Source of the DNA: Hespellia sp.
Lineage (GTDB): Bacteria > Bacillota > Clostridia > Lachnospirales > Lachnospiraceae
Length of the DNA: 64,000 bases
NCBI GenBank assembly: GCA_028694105.1
Contig: JAQUUC010000001.1
Span: 1-64,000, forward strand
Direction of reading: 5' to 3'
The notes beneath the pieces were generated by a model. It was given only the letters and a program-made list of their open reading frames with translations. It was not told the DNA's origin and ran no database searches. The first letter of the stretch is position 1. Every line of letters starts with the position of its first letter. Shown here piece by piece: positions 19,472-29,157 of this stretch. A program made the translations under genes and the position numbers.

Positions 19472-20569
19472 TTATAAATATCCTCTTGGATCTACAGGTG
19501 ATCCATTCTTTTCCACCTGGAAATGTAAATGCGCTCCAAAGGAATGTCCTGTATTTCCAACCCTGCCAATCTGCTGGCCTTTTGCAACACTCTGTCCTGC
19601 GCTTACGCACACTGCGGAATGATGCATATATTTTGTGACCAGTCCGTTGCCGTGATCAATCACGACCCAGTTACCCGCGGTTCCTGCCCATCCTGCCATG
19701 ATCACCGTTCCGGCTGCGGCCGCATAGGTAGGCGTTCCTTCACCTGCCGCATAATCACGGCCGTAATGATAGGTTCTTCCATCCAGACTACGTGGTCCGA
19801 ATTCACTGGATATGTACGCTGACGGGCAGGGATTTGTGAAGTATCCATTGCCACTGACAACATTTCCGCCGCCCGGTGTAAATGTTCCCGAACCGGACGA
19901 AGCATTCGCCGCCACATTCGCCGCCTCCTGCTTTAATTTTTCAAGTGTCTCAGCATTGTCTCCGATTTCGCTCTCAATATCGGCAAGTTTCGTATTACTG
20001 TCATCCAGCAATGCCTGCACCTCATCATGCTTTGCCGCAAGCTCCTCCTGCATCACCGTAATCTCATCATACTCTGACTGAAGTGCCACTTCCTGCGCTT
20101 CAACTTTTTTGACTGTATTCTGATACTCAGTCAGCATCCCTCTGTCATACGAGGACACCTCCTGCACATACTCCGCATTGCTGATGAAATCAGCCATATT
20201 CTCTGACTTCATCAGAATCTCAAGGAACTGTGATTCTCCGGATTCATACATATATTTGATGCGAAGCTTCATGTCATCATACTGTTTTGTCTCAACAAGC
20301 TTTGCCTCAACGAGCTTATTCTGTGCTTCGTCAATCTCCGCCGCTTTTGTATTCAGTTTTTCCTGTGTTTCGCTCGCCTTTACCGCGATTGCATTAATCT
20401 GGTCCGTGAGCGAAGCCTTATCTGCTTCTGCCTTTTTCTTCTGTTCTTCCAGCTCCGCTGCTTTTTCCTCAGCGTCACTGATTGATGTGGCATTTGCACT
20501 TAACCCCATTGATATACTCAGCACCATGACCAGAACAATGCTCAGCACTCTCCTCTTTCGCTTAGTCAT
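19472..20569 (-). CDS. murein hydrolase activator / M23 peptidase with N-terminal coiled coil
   Basis: Signal peptide, coiled coil, C-terminal HYGRDYA...GNWVVIDHGNGLVTKYMHHS...GAHLHFQV LytM motifs. Confidence 0.92.
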   Translation of the reverse strand: MTKRKRRVLSIVLVMVLSISMGLSANATSISDAEEKAAELEEQKKKAEADKASLTDQINAIAVKASETQEKLNTKAAEIDEAQNKLVEAKLVETKQYDDMKLRIKYMYESGESQFLEILMKSENMADFISNAEYVQEVSSYDRGMLTEYQNTVKKVEAQEVALQSEYDEITVMQEELAAKHDEVQALLDDSNTKLADIESEIGDNAETLEKLKQEAANVAANASSGSGTFTPGGGNVVSGNGYFTNPCPSAYISSEFGPRSLDGRTYHYGRDYAAGEGTPTYAAAAGTVIMAGWAGTAGNWVVIDHGNGLVTKYMHHSAVCVSAGQSVAKGQQIGRVGNTGHSFGAHLHFQVEKNGSPVDPRGYL

Positions 20570-20578
20570 ACTTTTCTC

Positions 20579-21529
20579 CTACGCTTTCAGATGCTTACGT
20601 ACAGTAAAGATACTTCCGATGAAACCAATACCGACTCCAAGCAGCAGTCCAATCGGCAGTAACTGTGTATAAACTCTGTCAACCGGCATAAATGTGATGA
20701 TATTGTTCAGCAGGCTGAATTTTGTCATAATAAAGGTAACGGCCTGACCATACAGGAAATATAAGAGCACCAGTGGAATGATTGCTCCAAACAGTCCAAT
20801 CAATACACCTTCAATGATAAACGGAGACCGAACGATAAAGTCCTTCGCTCCAATATATTTCATAATTGCAATCTCTTCCTTACGGACTGTAATTCCCATT
20901 GTAACAGTATTACTAATCAGGAAGACTGATACAACTAAAAGCACAAGAATAATTGCGATTGCAACATATCCTACCAGAACATTTACGCTGGACAGCGTAT
21001 TTGCAACAACATCTGACTTGTTAACCTTACGGACACCGTCCAGACCGGAGGCATACTCAACCAGATCCGACTGCGTCTCTGATAACGATGTGTCATTCAC
21101 ACTGATATTCTCATCCTTTGAAGAACTCTTCATATAGACCGAATAGTTATCCGACCCTGCAAGCGGGTTGTCATCTTTAAATCCTTCCGCTAATTCCGGG
21201 TTGTCGCTAAAGTACTGCTCTTTGTAGCTTTCCCATGCTTCATCTGCTGATACATATGTCACTTTCGAAACATCATTGCGGGCCTTTAAATCCTCGCCGA
21301 TTTTATCAATCTGGGCCTGCGTTGCATCCTCTTCAAAAAATACAGTGATCGCAACACCCTCCTCCGCTGATTTTACAATATACTGAAAGTTCACTACGAT
21401 TGCAAAAAACAATCCAAAAATAAAAATACACGCCGACATCGTCGCTAACGAAGCGAGTGAGAACATCTTATTTCTCCAGATATTCTTCACACCCTGTTTT
21501 CCTACGTATCCTACTGTACTAATCCTCAT
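20579..21529 (-). CDS. ftsX: cell division permease FtsX
   Basis: FtsX topology; EEIAIMKYIGAKDFIVRSPFIIEGVLIGLFGA. Confidence 0.95.
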   Translation of the reverse strand: MRISTVGYVGKQGVKNIWRNKMFSLASLATMSACIFIFGLFFAIVVNFQYIVKSAEEGVAITVFFEEDATQAQIDKIGEDLKARNDVSKVTYVSADEAWESYKEQYFSDNPELAEGFKDDNPLAGSDNYSVYMKSSSKDENISVNDTSLSETQSDLVEYASGLDGVRKVNKSDVVANTLSSVNVLVGYVAIAIILVLLVVSVFLISNTVTMGITVRKEEIAIMKYIGAKDFIVRSPFIIEGVLIGLFGAIIPLVLLYFLYGQAVTFIMTKFSLLNNIITFMPVDRVYTQLLPIGLLLGVGIGFIGSIFTVRKHLKA

Positions 21530-22205
21530 TTATATACCCACCTTTTTTTTCATCACTGACAATAACGCCCTGCTTCATTGTAATTACACGTTCATTCATC
21601 TCGTTTACGATTTCCTGGTTATGGGTAACAACTAAAACAGTCGTTCCTCTATCATTCGCTTCCTTCAGAAGACTCATAATCTCCCATGAGTTCGTCGGGT
21701 CAAGGTTACCGGTCGGCTCATCAGCCAGAAGAATTGCAGGTTCATTTACAATTGCTCTTGCAATTGCAACACGCTGCTGCTCTCCGCCGGAAAGCTCTTT
21801 TGGAAATGATTTGTATTTCTGAGCAAGCCCTACCAGAGAAAGTGCCGCCGGTACTTTCTTCTTGATCACACGTGTTGACTGCTCAGTAACACGAAGCGCA
21901 AATGCAATATTCTCATAGATATTGCGGTCTTTTAACAGACGGAAATCCTGAAATACAACCCCGAGTCCTTTTCGGAACTTCGGAATCTGTCTGTGCTTCA
22001 TTCTTGTGAGATTCTGTCCATTGACAATGATGGATCCTTTGGTCGGCTCTAATTCTTTCATAATCAGACGAACCAGTGTGGATTTACCAGATCCACTGTC
22101 TCCAACGATAAAAACGAATTCTCCCCGTTCGATTTTTACCGATACTCCGTTCAGGGCAGCATTACCCTTAGAGTATTCTTTTGTAACATCCTTTAATTCA
22201 ATCAT
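21519..22205 (-). CDS. ftsE: cell division ATP-binding protein FtsE
   Basis: Walker A GDSGSGKST, signature LSGGEQQRVAIARAIV, Walker B ILLADEPTGNLDP. Confidence 0.96.
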   Translation of the reverse strand: MIELKDVTKEYSKGNAALNGVSVKIERGEFVFIVGDSGSGKSTLVRLIMKELEPTKGSIIVNGQNLTRMKHRQIPKFRKGLGVVFQDFRLLKDRNIYENIAFALRVTEQSTRVIKKKVPAALSLVGLAQKYKSFPKELSGGEQQRVAIARAIVNEPAILLADEPTGNLDPTNSWEIMSLLKEANDRGTTVLVVTHNQEIVNEMNERVITMKQGVIVSDEKKGGYINED

Positions 22206-22230
22206 ATGCTCCTCCTACTTTGTATACCTC

Positions 22231-23337
22231 TTAGTATTCTAGTGTTTCCATATATTTCATATATTTCACTACCATAAGAGCTATCTTAAATGTGATAGCA
22301 TCCTCGAATACGCGCAAATCAAGACCCGTACTCTTTTGTAGCTTATCCAACCGATACACTAATGTGTTTCGGTGAATATATAATTGTCTGGACGTCTCTG
22401 ACACATTCAAATTATTTTCAAAAAATTTATTAATTGTCGCAAGTGTCTCCTCGTCAAATTCGTCCGGTGATTTCCCCTCAAAGATTTCTTTGATGAACAT
22501 CTTGCAGAGCGGTATCGGCAGCTGATAGATCAAACGGCCGATTCCCAGCGCACTGTATGCCATGATGCGCTTCTCATTAAAGAAAATCTTACCGACATCA
22601 AGTGCCAGCTTCGCTTCTTTGTATGACTTCGATACCTCTTTAATATCTCCGACCACTGTTCCATATGCAATATGGGCTTCTTCCTTCTCTTCTGTTCTTA
22701 GAAGGTCATCCATCTTCTGTGCAAACTTCTCTAATTCTTTCGGCCCGTCTTTTTCAGCGAGTTCTTTCACAACGATAATATTCTTCTCGTCAACCGCGGT
22801 TACGAAGTCCTTGCTTTTATTTCCCAGGAGGCTCCGGATGTGTTCCAGCGATACGCTGTCTTTTTCATGAGTTGTCTCAATCAGGAAAATTACACGCCGC
22901 ACTTCGGTGTCAATATGTAATTTTTTGGCACGGTTATAAATATCCACCAGCAGCAGATTATCCAGCAGCAGGTTCTTGATAAAATTATCTTTATCAAAAC
23001 GCTCCTTATATGCAACTAAAAGGCTTTGAATCTGGAACGCAGCCATCTTCCCCACCATATATACATCGTCGCTGTCTCCACTGACCATCACCACATACTC
23101 CAGCTGCTGTTCATCAAACACCTTAAAGAACTGACTGCCGGCTATCACCTGGCTGTCAGCCGGTGATTCAACAAATGCTGACACCAGACTTTCATAATTG
23201 TCTGCCTCCTCCATGGTACCTGCCAATAATTTGCCTTCCATGTCCAAGACACCAAAATCAATTCTGGAAATGCTCTTCAATCCTTCAATCGTATTTTGAA
23301 GTATCTGATTAGAAATCATACTTTTCCCTCCGCTCAC
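22231..23337 (-). CDS. CdaR/PucR-family helix-turn-helix transcriptional regulator
   Basis: C-terminal TINKFFENNLNVSETSRQLYIHRNTLVYRLDKLQKSTGLDLRVFEDAITFKIAL (PucR C-terminal HTH). Confidence 0.88.
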   Translation of the reverse strand: MSGGKSMISNQILQNTIEGLKSISRIDFGVLDMEGKLLAGTMEEADNYESLVSAFVESPADSQVIAGSQFFKVFDEQQLEYVVMVSGDSDDVYMVGKMAAFQIQSLLVAYKERFDKDNFIKNLLLDNLLLVDIYNRAKKLHIDTEVRRVIFLIETTHEKDSVSLEHIRSLLGNKSKDFVTAVDEKNIIVVKELAEKDGPKELEKFAQKMDDLLRTEEKEEAHIAYGTVVGDIKEVSKSYKEAKLALDVGKIFFNEKRIMAYSALGIGRLIYQLPIPLCKMFIKEIFEGKSPDEFDEETLATINKFFENNLNVSETSRQLYIHRNTLVYRLDKLQKSTGLDLRVFEDAITFKIALMVVKYMKYMETLEY

Positions 23338-23527
23338 TCTATCTTGTGTACATTTTTCACAAGTCTTTTCCTGTCGATAAACGCATAAAACGTCACACTC
23401 ATTTTATATCTTAATGCAAAACGCCAAAAAAATAAAGAGTAAATAGGTTTTTTTAATGCAATTTCTCATATTTTTCACAGTTATTTTAGATTTTTGCGCT
23501 ATACAATCTCCACAAAAGCAGTATTTT

Positions 23528-24205
23528 CTATGATTCTCTCTGATCCTGTACAACTTTTCGACGAAACAGAAGCTTCATGAGCAAAGCCTGCAGCCCCCGT
23601 CCTGATCTGGTATCACTTCCGATTACACCGCTGCTCATACCAACCCACAGCTTTGCGTTCATCCATGCACGATTATCACTTGCAAAAAACTCACGGACAG
23701 GTGTTGATAAAAAACCAAGCACACACTCCACGCCTGCGGCATTAATATGATTCACAACCGATTCCTCCGACAAGGTCTGCTCCGAGAGTATGCCCTCTCC
23801 CATAATCTGCATTCCATGATAACGTTTGCGGACATAATCAGACACCTTCTGCAGCTCATCTTCTGAATCTGCCAAAAGATACACTTTGGTCCTTCTTTTT
23901 TCCAATTGTCTGGCAAGACTCTTCCAGAACAAGCCTTCTTCAATCTCTTTTAATGCAGATTCACTCTCGATTCCGGCAGCCTTTAAGATTTCCGGATCGC
24001 CCGGAACCACAATATCAAACTGCTGGATTGCATCCTGGAGCTTTGGCTGTTCCTCCGCCTGAAGCAGAGTATCCATGGACACCACCTCAATCAGATTCAA
24101 CGACTCCGACTGAAAGTACTGCTGAATCTTTTTCATGGTATATGCGGTCTTGCTGTTACTTATCTGTATATTCAAAATCTGAATTGTATCATTCATTTCA
24201 ATCAC
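23528..24205 (-). CDS. divergent WecG/TagA/CpsF-like protein (probably degenerate glycosyltransferase fold)
   Basis: DIVVPGDPEILKAAGIE...KVYLLADSEDELQKVSDYVRKRYHGMQIMGEG...VVNHINAAGVECVLGFLSTPVREFF...AKLWVGMSSGVIGS follows the TagA domain order but lacks the canonical GLGAPKQE motif. Confidence 0.55.
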   Translation of the reverse strand: MIEMNDTIQILNIQISNSKTAYTMKKIQQYFQSESLNLIEVVSMDTLLQAEEQPKLQDAIQQFDIVVPGDPEILKAAGIESESALKEIEEGLFWKSLARQLEKRRTKVYLLADSEDELQKVSDYVRKRYHGMQIMGEGILSEQTLSEESVVNHINAAGVECVLGFLSTPVREFFASDNRAWMNAKLWVGMSSGVIGSDTRSGRGLQALLMKLLFRRKVVQDQRES

Positions 24206-24258
24206 CTGTTTTTCCTCAGTCGTGTTATTGTAACAAATATGCTCTGATTTTTCAACCT

Positions 24259-24450
24259 TTACTTTCCGTCCTGCCGGTATCTGCGCTTCGTCACCAGTCC
24301 GCCTATTCTTCCTGTCTCCTTGGAAGTCAGCGACTTCCAGCCCTCCTGAAGGACCTTGTCAAGCAGCCCCAGTTCTTCTGCAATTTCATATTTTGCACGC
24401 TCATGTTCCTCTAACTTATCCAGACAGATTTCTTTTTTCTTCTTTTCCAT
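24259..24450 (-). CDS. small acid-soluble spore protein, alpha/beta type (divergent)
   Basis: Start MEKKKKEICLDKLEEHERAKYEIAEELGLLDKVLQEGWKSLTSKETGRIGGLVTKRRY; KYEIAEELG (GPR-site-like) and GRIGGLVTKR match alpha/beta SASPs. Confidence 0.75.
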   Translation of the reverse strand: MEKKKKEICLDKLEEHERAKYEIAEELGLLDKVLQEGWKSLTSKETGRIGGLVTKRRYRQDGK

Positions 24451-24554
24451 TTTGTTTGCTCCTTTGGCTTTTTTCAAAGTATTTCCAAAAGAAAAGGAGG
24501 TATTCATCCCGTGAACACCTCCAACAAACTTCTTCATATTAAAACAGTACTTCT

Positions 24555-24752
24555 TTACTCTACGATACTCGGCTCATCCGGAATAATGATCGCTGCAATG
24601 ATATATGCAAGGATTCCCGGTCCCACGCAGGCTATCAGTACCCATGCCAGTCGTACCAGAGTTGGATCAATATTGAAATATTCTCCCACACCTCCACATA
24701 CACCACAGATAGTTCGATTTGTTTGTGAACGATATAATTTCTTTCCACTCAT
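24555..24752 (-). CDS. PspC domain-containing protein
   Basis: KKLYRSQTNRTICGVCGGVGEYFNIDPTLVRLAWVL. Confidence 0.94.
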   Translation of the reverse strand: MSGKKLYRSQTNRTICGVCGGVGEYFNIDPTLVRLAWVLIACVGPGILAYIIAAIIIPDEPSIVE

Positions 24753-24770
24753 AATAGTTTCTCCTTTCTG

Positions 24771-25514
24771 TTATTCAAATGATATACTTACTTCTCCAGC
24801 ACCACATTCAATATCGATGTTATTGGTGGTGTTATTATCAATGGTTCGATCCGATACGATACCGGAATAAGAGTTGTCTCCAATTTTCACTTGTCCGATA
24901 CCACATTCAATACTATAGTTGAAATTATCTTCTGCTTCAGATGTAACATATACCACCTGTCCGGCGCCACATTCAATGCTCATATCCCGCGCAAGGACAT
25001 CCCCGATGGTAACTTCTCCCGCTCCGATGGAAATTGACATTTCATCAAAAACCTGATCCTGCGGCACATAGATAATTAATTGGCCAAGGTCATGTGCGTG
25101 CCATGTTCCTCTCTCGGCATCGATGTTGAGTTCCCCGTCGGACTGGTCAACAGAATAGTCGGTGCTGCCCGCCACACCGCTGGAATCAACCCGAATGGCT
25201 GATCCGGAATACGGTTTGATGACCAGACTTCCCGCTCCAAAATCCACATCCAGTTCTTTCACACCTTCATACGTTTCTGTATCTCTCAGGTCAGATGTTT
25301 TCACTTCTTCTCTTGCAATTTCTTTGGAGGCGTCCTCATCTCCATCAGAATTGTATCGGTAGTCTGTGCTGCTTTTCATTGAGATACTGTCACCAAATGC
25401 ATCCCTCACATTCGCCAGCGTAACCCCCATCACCAGACCTGCTGTACAAAACCCCAGACCGATCATTGCAATAACCGCACATACAATCCAGAATATTTTC
25501 CATCCTTTTTTCAT
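24771..25514 (-). CDS. DUF4097 family beta-strand repeat protein
   Basis: N-terminal TM followed by repeated IECGAGQV/IECGIGQVKIGD/IECGAGEVSI strands. Confidence 0.85.
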   Translation of the reverse strand: MKKGWKIFWIVCAVIAMIGLGFCTAGLVMGVTLANVRDAFGDSISMKSSTDYRYNSDGDEDASKEIAREEVKTSDLRDTETYEGVKELDVDFGAGSLVIKPYSGSAIRVDSSGVAGSTDYSVDQSDGELNIDAERGTWHAHDLGQLIIYVPQDQVFDEMSISIGAGEVTIGDVLARDMSIECGAGQVVYVTSEAEDNFNYSIECGIGQVKIGDNSYSGIVSDRTIDNNTTNNIDIECGAGEVSISFE

Positions 25515-25516
25515 AT

Positions 25517-26215
25517 TCAGCCCTCCTCTTTTTTATCTGCTTTTCCATAAATCGGACGACGAATCAGGTTTACAATTCCGCGAATCATCGCCGGATAGAC
25601 AACCATACAAAGCTTGATACTTGCCACTGTCGCAATCAGTCCCAGTATAAAGATCAGAATTCCCGAACCGCTTGTCAAAAGCGCCACCGGAAGTGCGACC
25701 GCTATTTTTGTTAGACCTACAATAAAAATAACAAAACCGGTGATCATCAATGCAATGGAACCGATCACAAGACCGATAAAGAGTCCAAATGCGGCAAACA
25801 GCAATGCAACGGCTACGCCAAAGACACCGGCAAGCACCGGCCATACCACCGTGCAGGCTGCAATCGCAATCAGAATGATCAGAACGATCTTCAGCGGTTT
25901 GCTGGTCCATGCATTTGCCTGCCGGGAATTTCCCGCACCTGCATTTCGCTGCATCGGAGCATCCTTTTTCTCAAACCGGGTGTCTGTATAACCATTCTCA
26001 CTGTATTCACTGCTTGCGTCCTGACCTTTTACATCTGCCTTGATCGTTGCAGCGACTTTCTGCGGACTTACAAGCTCCGCAATCACCTTCTGCTCATTCT
26101 CTTCGCCTGCGTCATTAAAATAATCAAAATAAAATGTCAACGCTTCCGAGCGTTCTTCCTGTGGCATATCCTGCAGCAGTTTCTCTAATTCACTCATAAA
26201 CTCTATTCTATTCAC
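25517..26215 (-). CDS. DUF1700 family membrane protein
   Basis: MNRIEFMSELEKLLQDMPQEERSEALTFYFDYFNDAG...EQKVIAELVSPQKVAATIKAD plus multiple TMs. Confidence 0.9.
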   Translation of the reverse strand: MNRIEFMSELEKLLQDMPQEERSEALTFYFDYFNDAGEENEQKVIAELVSPQKVAATIKADVKGQDASSEYSENGYTDTRFEKKDAPMQRNAGAGNSRQANAWTSKPLKIVLIILIAIAACTVVWPVLAGVFGVAVALLFAAFGLFIGLVIGSIALMITGFVIFIVGLTKIAVALPVALLTSGSGILIFILGLIATVASIKLCMVVYPAMIRGIVNLIRRPIYGKADKKEEG

Positions 26216-26541
26216 GAAGCGTCACCTCCCTCAAATAATTCACTGATTTTTTTCGAATAATTCTTCCATTCCACTCTGTACAAATTCAATTGCGCCATTC
26301 CCTTTTCTGTCACCTTATAATATCTTCGGTTCCTGCCGTCAAACTGCATGTCATATACTTCCAGACACTCATCCTTCTGAAGCCTTCGGAGCACCGGGTA
26401 AAGCGTTGACTCCGATACATCAATCGCTTTTCGTACATCCTGCGTGATTTTATATCCGTAGGTGCCCTCTGCCTCTCTTGACACGACCGCGAGTACAATC
26501 GCATCCAACAGTGCTGCCCCTGTATTAAATATCATATGCAT
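26212..26541 (-). CDS. PadR family transcriptional regulator
   Basis: GTYGYKITQDVRKAIDVSESTLYPVLRRLQKDECLEVYDMQFDGRNRRYYKVTEKG. Confidence 0.94.
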   Translation of the reverse strand: MHMIFNTGAALLDAIVLAVVSREAEGTYGYKITQDVRKAIDVSESTLYPVLRRLQKDECLEVYDMQFDGRNRRYYKVTEKGMAQLNLYRVEWKNYSKKISELFEGGDAS

Positions 26542-26575
26542 ACTCCTTTCTGTCTAATACTATTTCGTTTTCTAT

Positions 26576-26617
26576 ACTATACAACGTATAATATTGTTTG
26601 TCAATACAGTATTATAC
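26576..26617 (-). promoter_or_regulatory. padR promoter with overlapping dyad
   Basis: Minus strand TTGACA (26599-26604), N17, TATAGT (26576-26581); inverted repeat GTATAAT (26586-26592) / ATTATAC (26611-26617) flanks the -35. Confidence 0.65.
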
Positions 26618-26725
26618 TTTTTTTAAATAAAAAAGAGATGCACCGGACCTGTACCTGCATGCGTCACAAAAAAACAGACACGAATCATGTAAACAGTTTA
26701 CACAGATTCATGCCCGTTATTCTTA

Positions 26726-27880
26726 TCATGTATCGTCCGCAACAAGTGCTGCACTCCGCTCGTCAATCTTCTCCTGCACCCTTGTCTTTTCGTCTCCCTC
26801 CAAAATCGCTGGCTGATAATTATTGTAGCCGGAGGCCGAGGACACACTGCATGGTATCGTCTGATACACATCATCCTGCGCTACCTCATCCCCCGTCACT
26901 GTAAATGTCTGCTGGAAAATCATCGTATCATAATCGGAAGGATTATCATTTCCGCCAAAGCAGAAATTGCCCAGACTATACGCAATATACCTGCCCTTAT
27001 ACTTCTCCACTCCCTGCAATACATGCGGATGATGCCCGATCACAAGCGTTGCCCCCTGATCAATGGCAGCATGTGCAAGTTCCACCTGCACCTCATTAGG
27101 CTTCGTATCTTTCTCCACTCCCCAGTGGAAATTCACGATAATTACAACCGCACCATCTTCCTGCACTTTCTTTATGTTCTTTTTCATATCAGTGACACAA
27201 TCTGCGCCATCGTTTAATTCATATACCCCAACCAGTCCTACTTTCACACCTTTTACATCTGCAACCACGGTATCGTCATATCCGAAATATGTAATTCCTG
27301 CACTTTTTAGATTCGTCTTCGTATCTTCATAGCTTTGTTCTCCGTAATCCCTGCTGTGATTGTTGGCCAGATTCACAGCATCAATTCCACCTGCTGTCAG
27401 AATCTCCGTATAGGACGGATCACCTTTGAACGCATATGTTTTATCGGCACGGGCCGTCTCCGTTGTTAATGTTCCTTCAAAATTGGCAACGGTCAAATCA
27501 TCCGCCTCAAAAAGCGATTTCACATTCGCCATGAAATAGGATGCATCCTGACTATTATAATAAGCCGTAAAGGATGTATTCTGATTAAAGGATTCGTCCG
27601 TTCCCAATGTACAATCACCCACACTGTTGATCGTGATTGAAACCGGGTCCGGTATCGCAGCTGCTGCAGCTGCCTCTGCCGCCGCTTTTTCTGCAGCTTT
27701 TTTATTCGCCTGAACACCTTTGACAATCTTGACAGGTATCCAGATGATCACAAAAAGCACACACGCCATAGCAAGCAATACGACTGCGCGTCTTACGTGC
27801 AGCTTTATCCGATGCAATTTTCTGCGTCTCTCCCATTCTTTTCTGGACATCCGCCTTCTTTTGTTATTTTCCCCCGCCAT
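26726..27880 (-). CDS. CapA family protein (poly-gamma-glutamate synthesis-like metallophosphatase)
   Basis: VGDCTLGTD...NFEGTLT...GGIDAVNLANNHSRDYG...VIIVNFHWGVE...VIGHHPHVLQGVEKYKGRYIAYSLGNFCFGG. Confidence 0.93.
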   Translation of the reverse strand: MAGENNKRRRMSRKEWERRRKLHRIKLHVRRAVVLLAMACVLFVIIWIPVKIVKGVQANKKAAEKAAAEAAAAAAIPDPVSITINSVGDCTLGTDESFNQNTSFTAYYNSQDASYFMANVKSLFEADDLTVANFEGTLTTETARADKTYAFKGDPSYTEILTAGGIDAVNLANNHSRDYGEQSYEDTKTNLKSAGITYFGYDDTVVADVKGVKVGLVGVYELNDGADCVTDMKKNIKKVQEDGAVVIIVNFHWGVEKDTKPNEVQVELAHAAIDQGATLVIGHHPHVLQGVEKYKGRYIAYSLGNFCFGGNDNPSDYDTMIFQQTFTVTGDEVAQDDVYQTIPCSVSSASGYNNYQPAILEGDEKTRVQEKIDERSAALVADDT

Positions 27881-27915
27881 AAGTTTTATCCTCTTCTCAA
27901 ATTGTAATTACTCTC

Positions 27916-28962
27916 TTACATAAATCCACTATATCGAACGTCTCTCCGGAATGATATGATTCCTGATTTTTCATTAAAACGATCCGTCGCTTTGCGCAGA
28001 TATTCGATTATCTGTAACACTTCCTTCTCATCCTCTGCCATATGAACAATTACAAATTCATCACCGGCATATCGTGCAGCAATTCCATCTTCCAGTGCCA
28101 CACTTCGCAGAATCTCTCCAACAAATGTGATCGCCTCATCTCCCACCTGATGCCCGAAACGGTCATTGATGCTTTTAAACTGGTCAATATCCAGCATAAT
28201 TCCCGACAGCGTCTTTTTCGTTGTCTTCTTGGACTGAATCAAAATGTAATTGCTCAGATACTGTCCGGTAAATAATCCGGAAAGCGCATCAATGTACGAC
28301 GCCTCATTCTGCACATTTACATAAAGCGACACCAGACCAATTGCAACGCCGAGCCATACAAGAGATACTCCATAAAACAGATACTGCAGTATACTTCCTA
28401 TGAAAACCGGAAGCATAAAAATAACCGCCGGAAGAAACAGGTATCGCCCTACTTTTTTCCGATATAGGTAAATCAGGGCAACCCCATAGATCAGATAGCA
28501 GTATGTAATAACATACGGAATGATATACAAGCTTGTACGACTGTAAACATTCCCAGCAGAAATCCGGTAAAATACCGGTGTAAACCAGTTCACAATACTT
28601 GCTGCCACCACAATCACAGCAGGGATTGCCACAAACGGATATATTTTCTTTATCCTCGCTGTATCTTCAAAAAGCTTATAATCTGCATACACCGTCCAGA
28701 CAAAGGAAAAAGTAATATTAACAGAATAGAGAAGACTATTTAAAAAGAATGATAATACACGATACCCCGGAAGCATCTGACCGTCTATGATAAAGGCTGC
28801 CGTCTCAGCAACACAGAGCAAAATAGTCAGCGTCACCATTGTATAATATATTTTCTCATCCAAAAGACCATAACGTGTTGTTCTGTGCTGACTAATCAGT
28901 ACAATAACCATCAACAGAACAGCTGAACAGTTCGCAATCAAAATTGATTGTAAATTTATCAC
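27916..28962 (-). CDS. membrane GGDEF-domain protein (AGDEF; C-terminally short)
   Basis: Six hydrophobic segments, then GIMLDIDQFKSINDRFGHQVGDEAITFVGEILRS...RYAGDEFVIV; ORF ends about 46 residues after AGDEF. Confidence 0.82.
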   Translation of the reverse strand: MINLQSILIANCSAVLLMVIVLISQHRTTRYGLLDEKIYYTMVTLTILLCVAETAAFIIDGQMLPGYRVLSFFLNSLLYSVNITFSFVWTVYADYKLFEDTARIKKIYPFVAIPAVIVVAASIVNWFTPVFYRISAGNVYSRTSLYIIPYVITYCYLIYGVALIYLYRKKVGRYLFLPAVIFMLPVFIGSILQYLFYGVSLVWLGVAIGLVSLYVNVQNEASYIDALSGLFTGQYLSNYILIQSKKTTKKTLSGIMLDIDQFKSINDRFGHQVGDEAITFVGEILRSVALEDGIAARYAGDEFVIVHMAEDEKEVLQIIEYLRKATDRFNEKSGIISFRRDVRYSGFM

Positions 28963-29108
28963 AGGATTTCCTCCTCAGGTCTTACATCTTTGAACCACAA
29001 GCCACACATTCTTGTTTTCTTATTCTGGTTTTAATTATAGATGTATTTCAGGCTGGATTCAAGCGATTTTAGAATTTACTTATAAAGTATTTTGCAATAG
29101 AATACGCC

Positions 29109-29136
29109 AAAAAACGCCACTACTTTCGCAGTGACG
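29109..29136 (-). terminator. intrinsic terminator
   Basis: Minus strand CGTCACT-GCGAAAGT-AGTGGCG followed by TTTTTT. Confidence 0.7.
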
Positions 29137-29157
29137 TCCAGACGGTCGCTTTATTTT

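Noticed and set aside
27883-27990. Simple frameshift explaining the short GGDEF protein
   Set aside because: The alternative frame reads NQESYHSGETFDIVDLCKRVITI then stops, so it does not restore a full domain.
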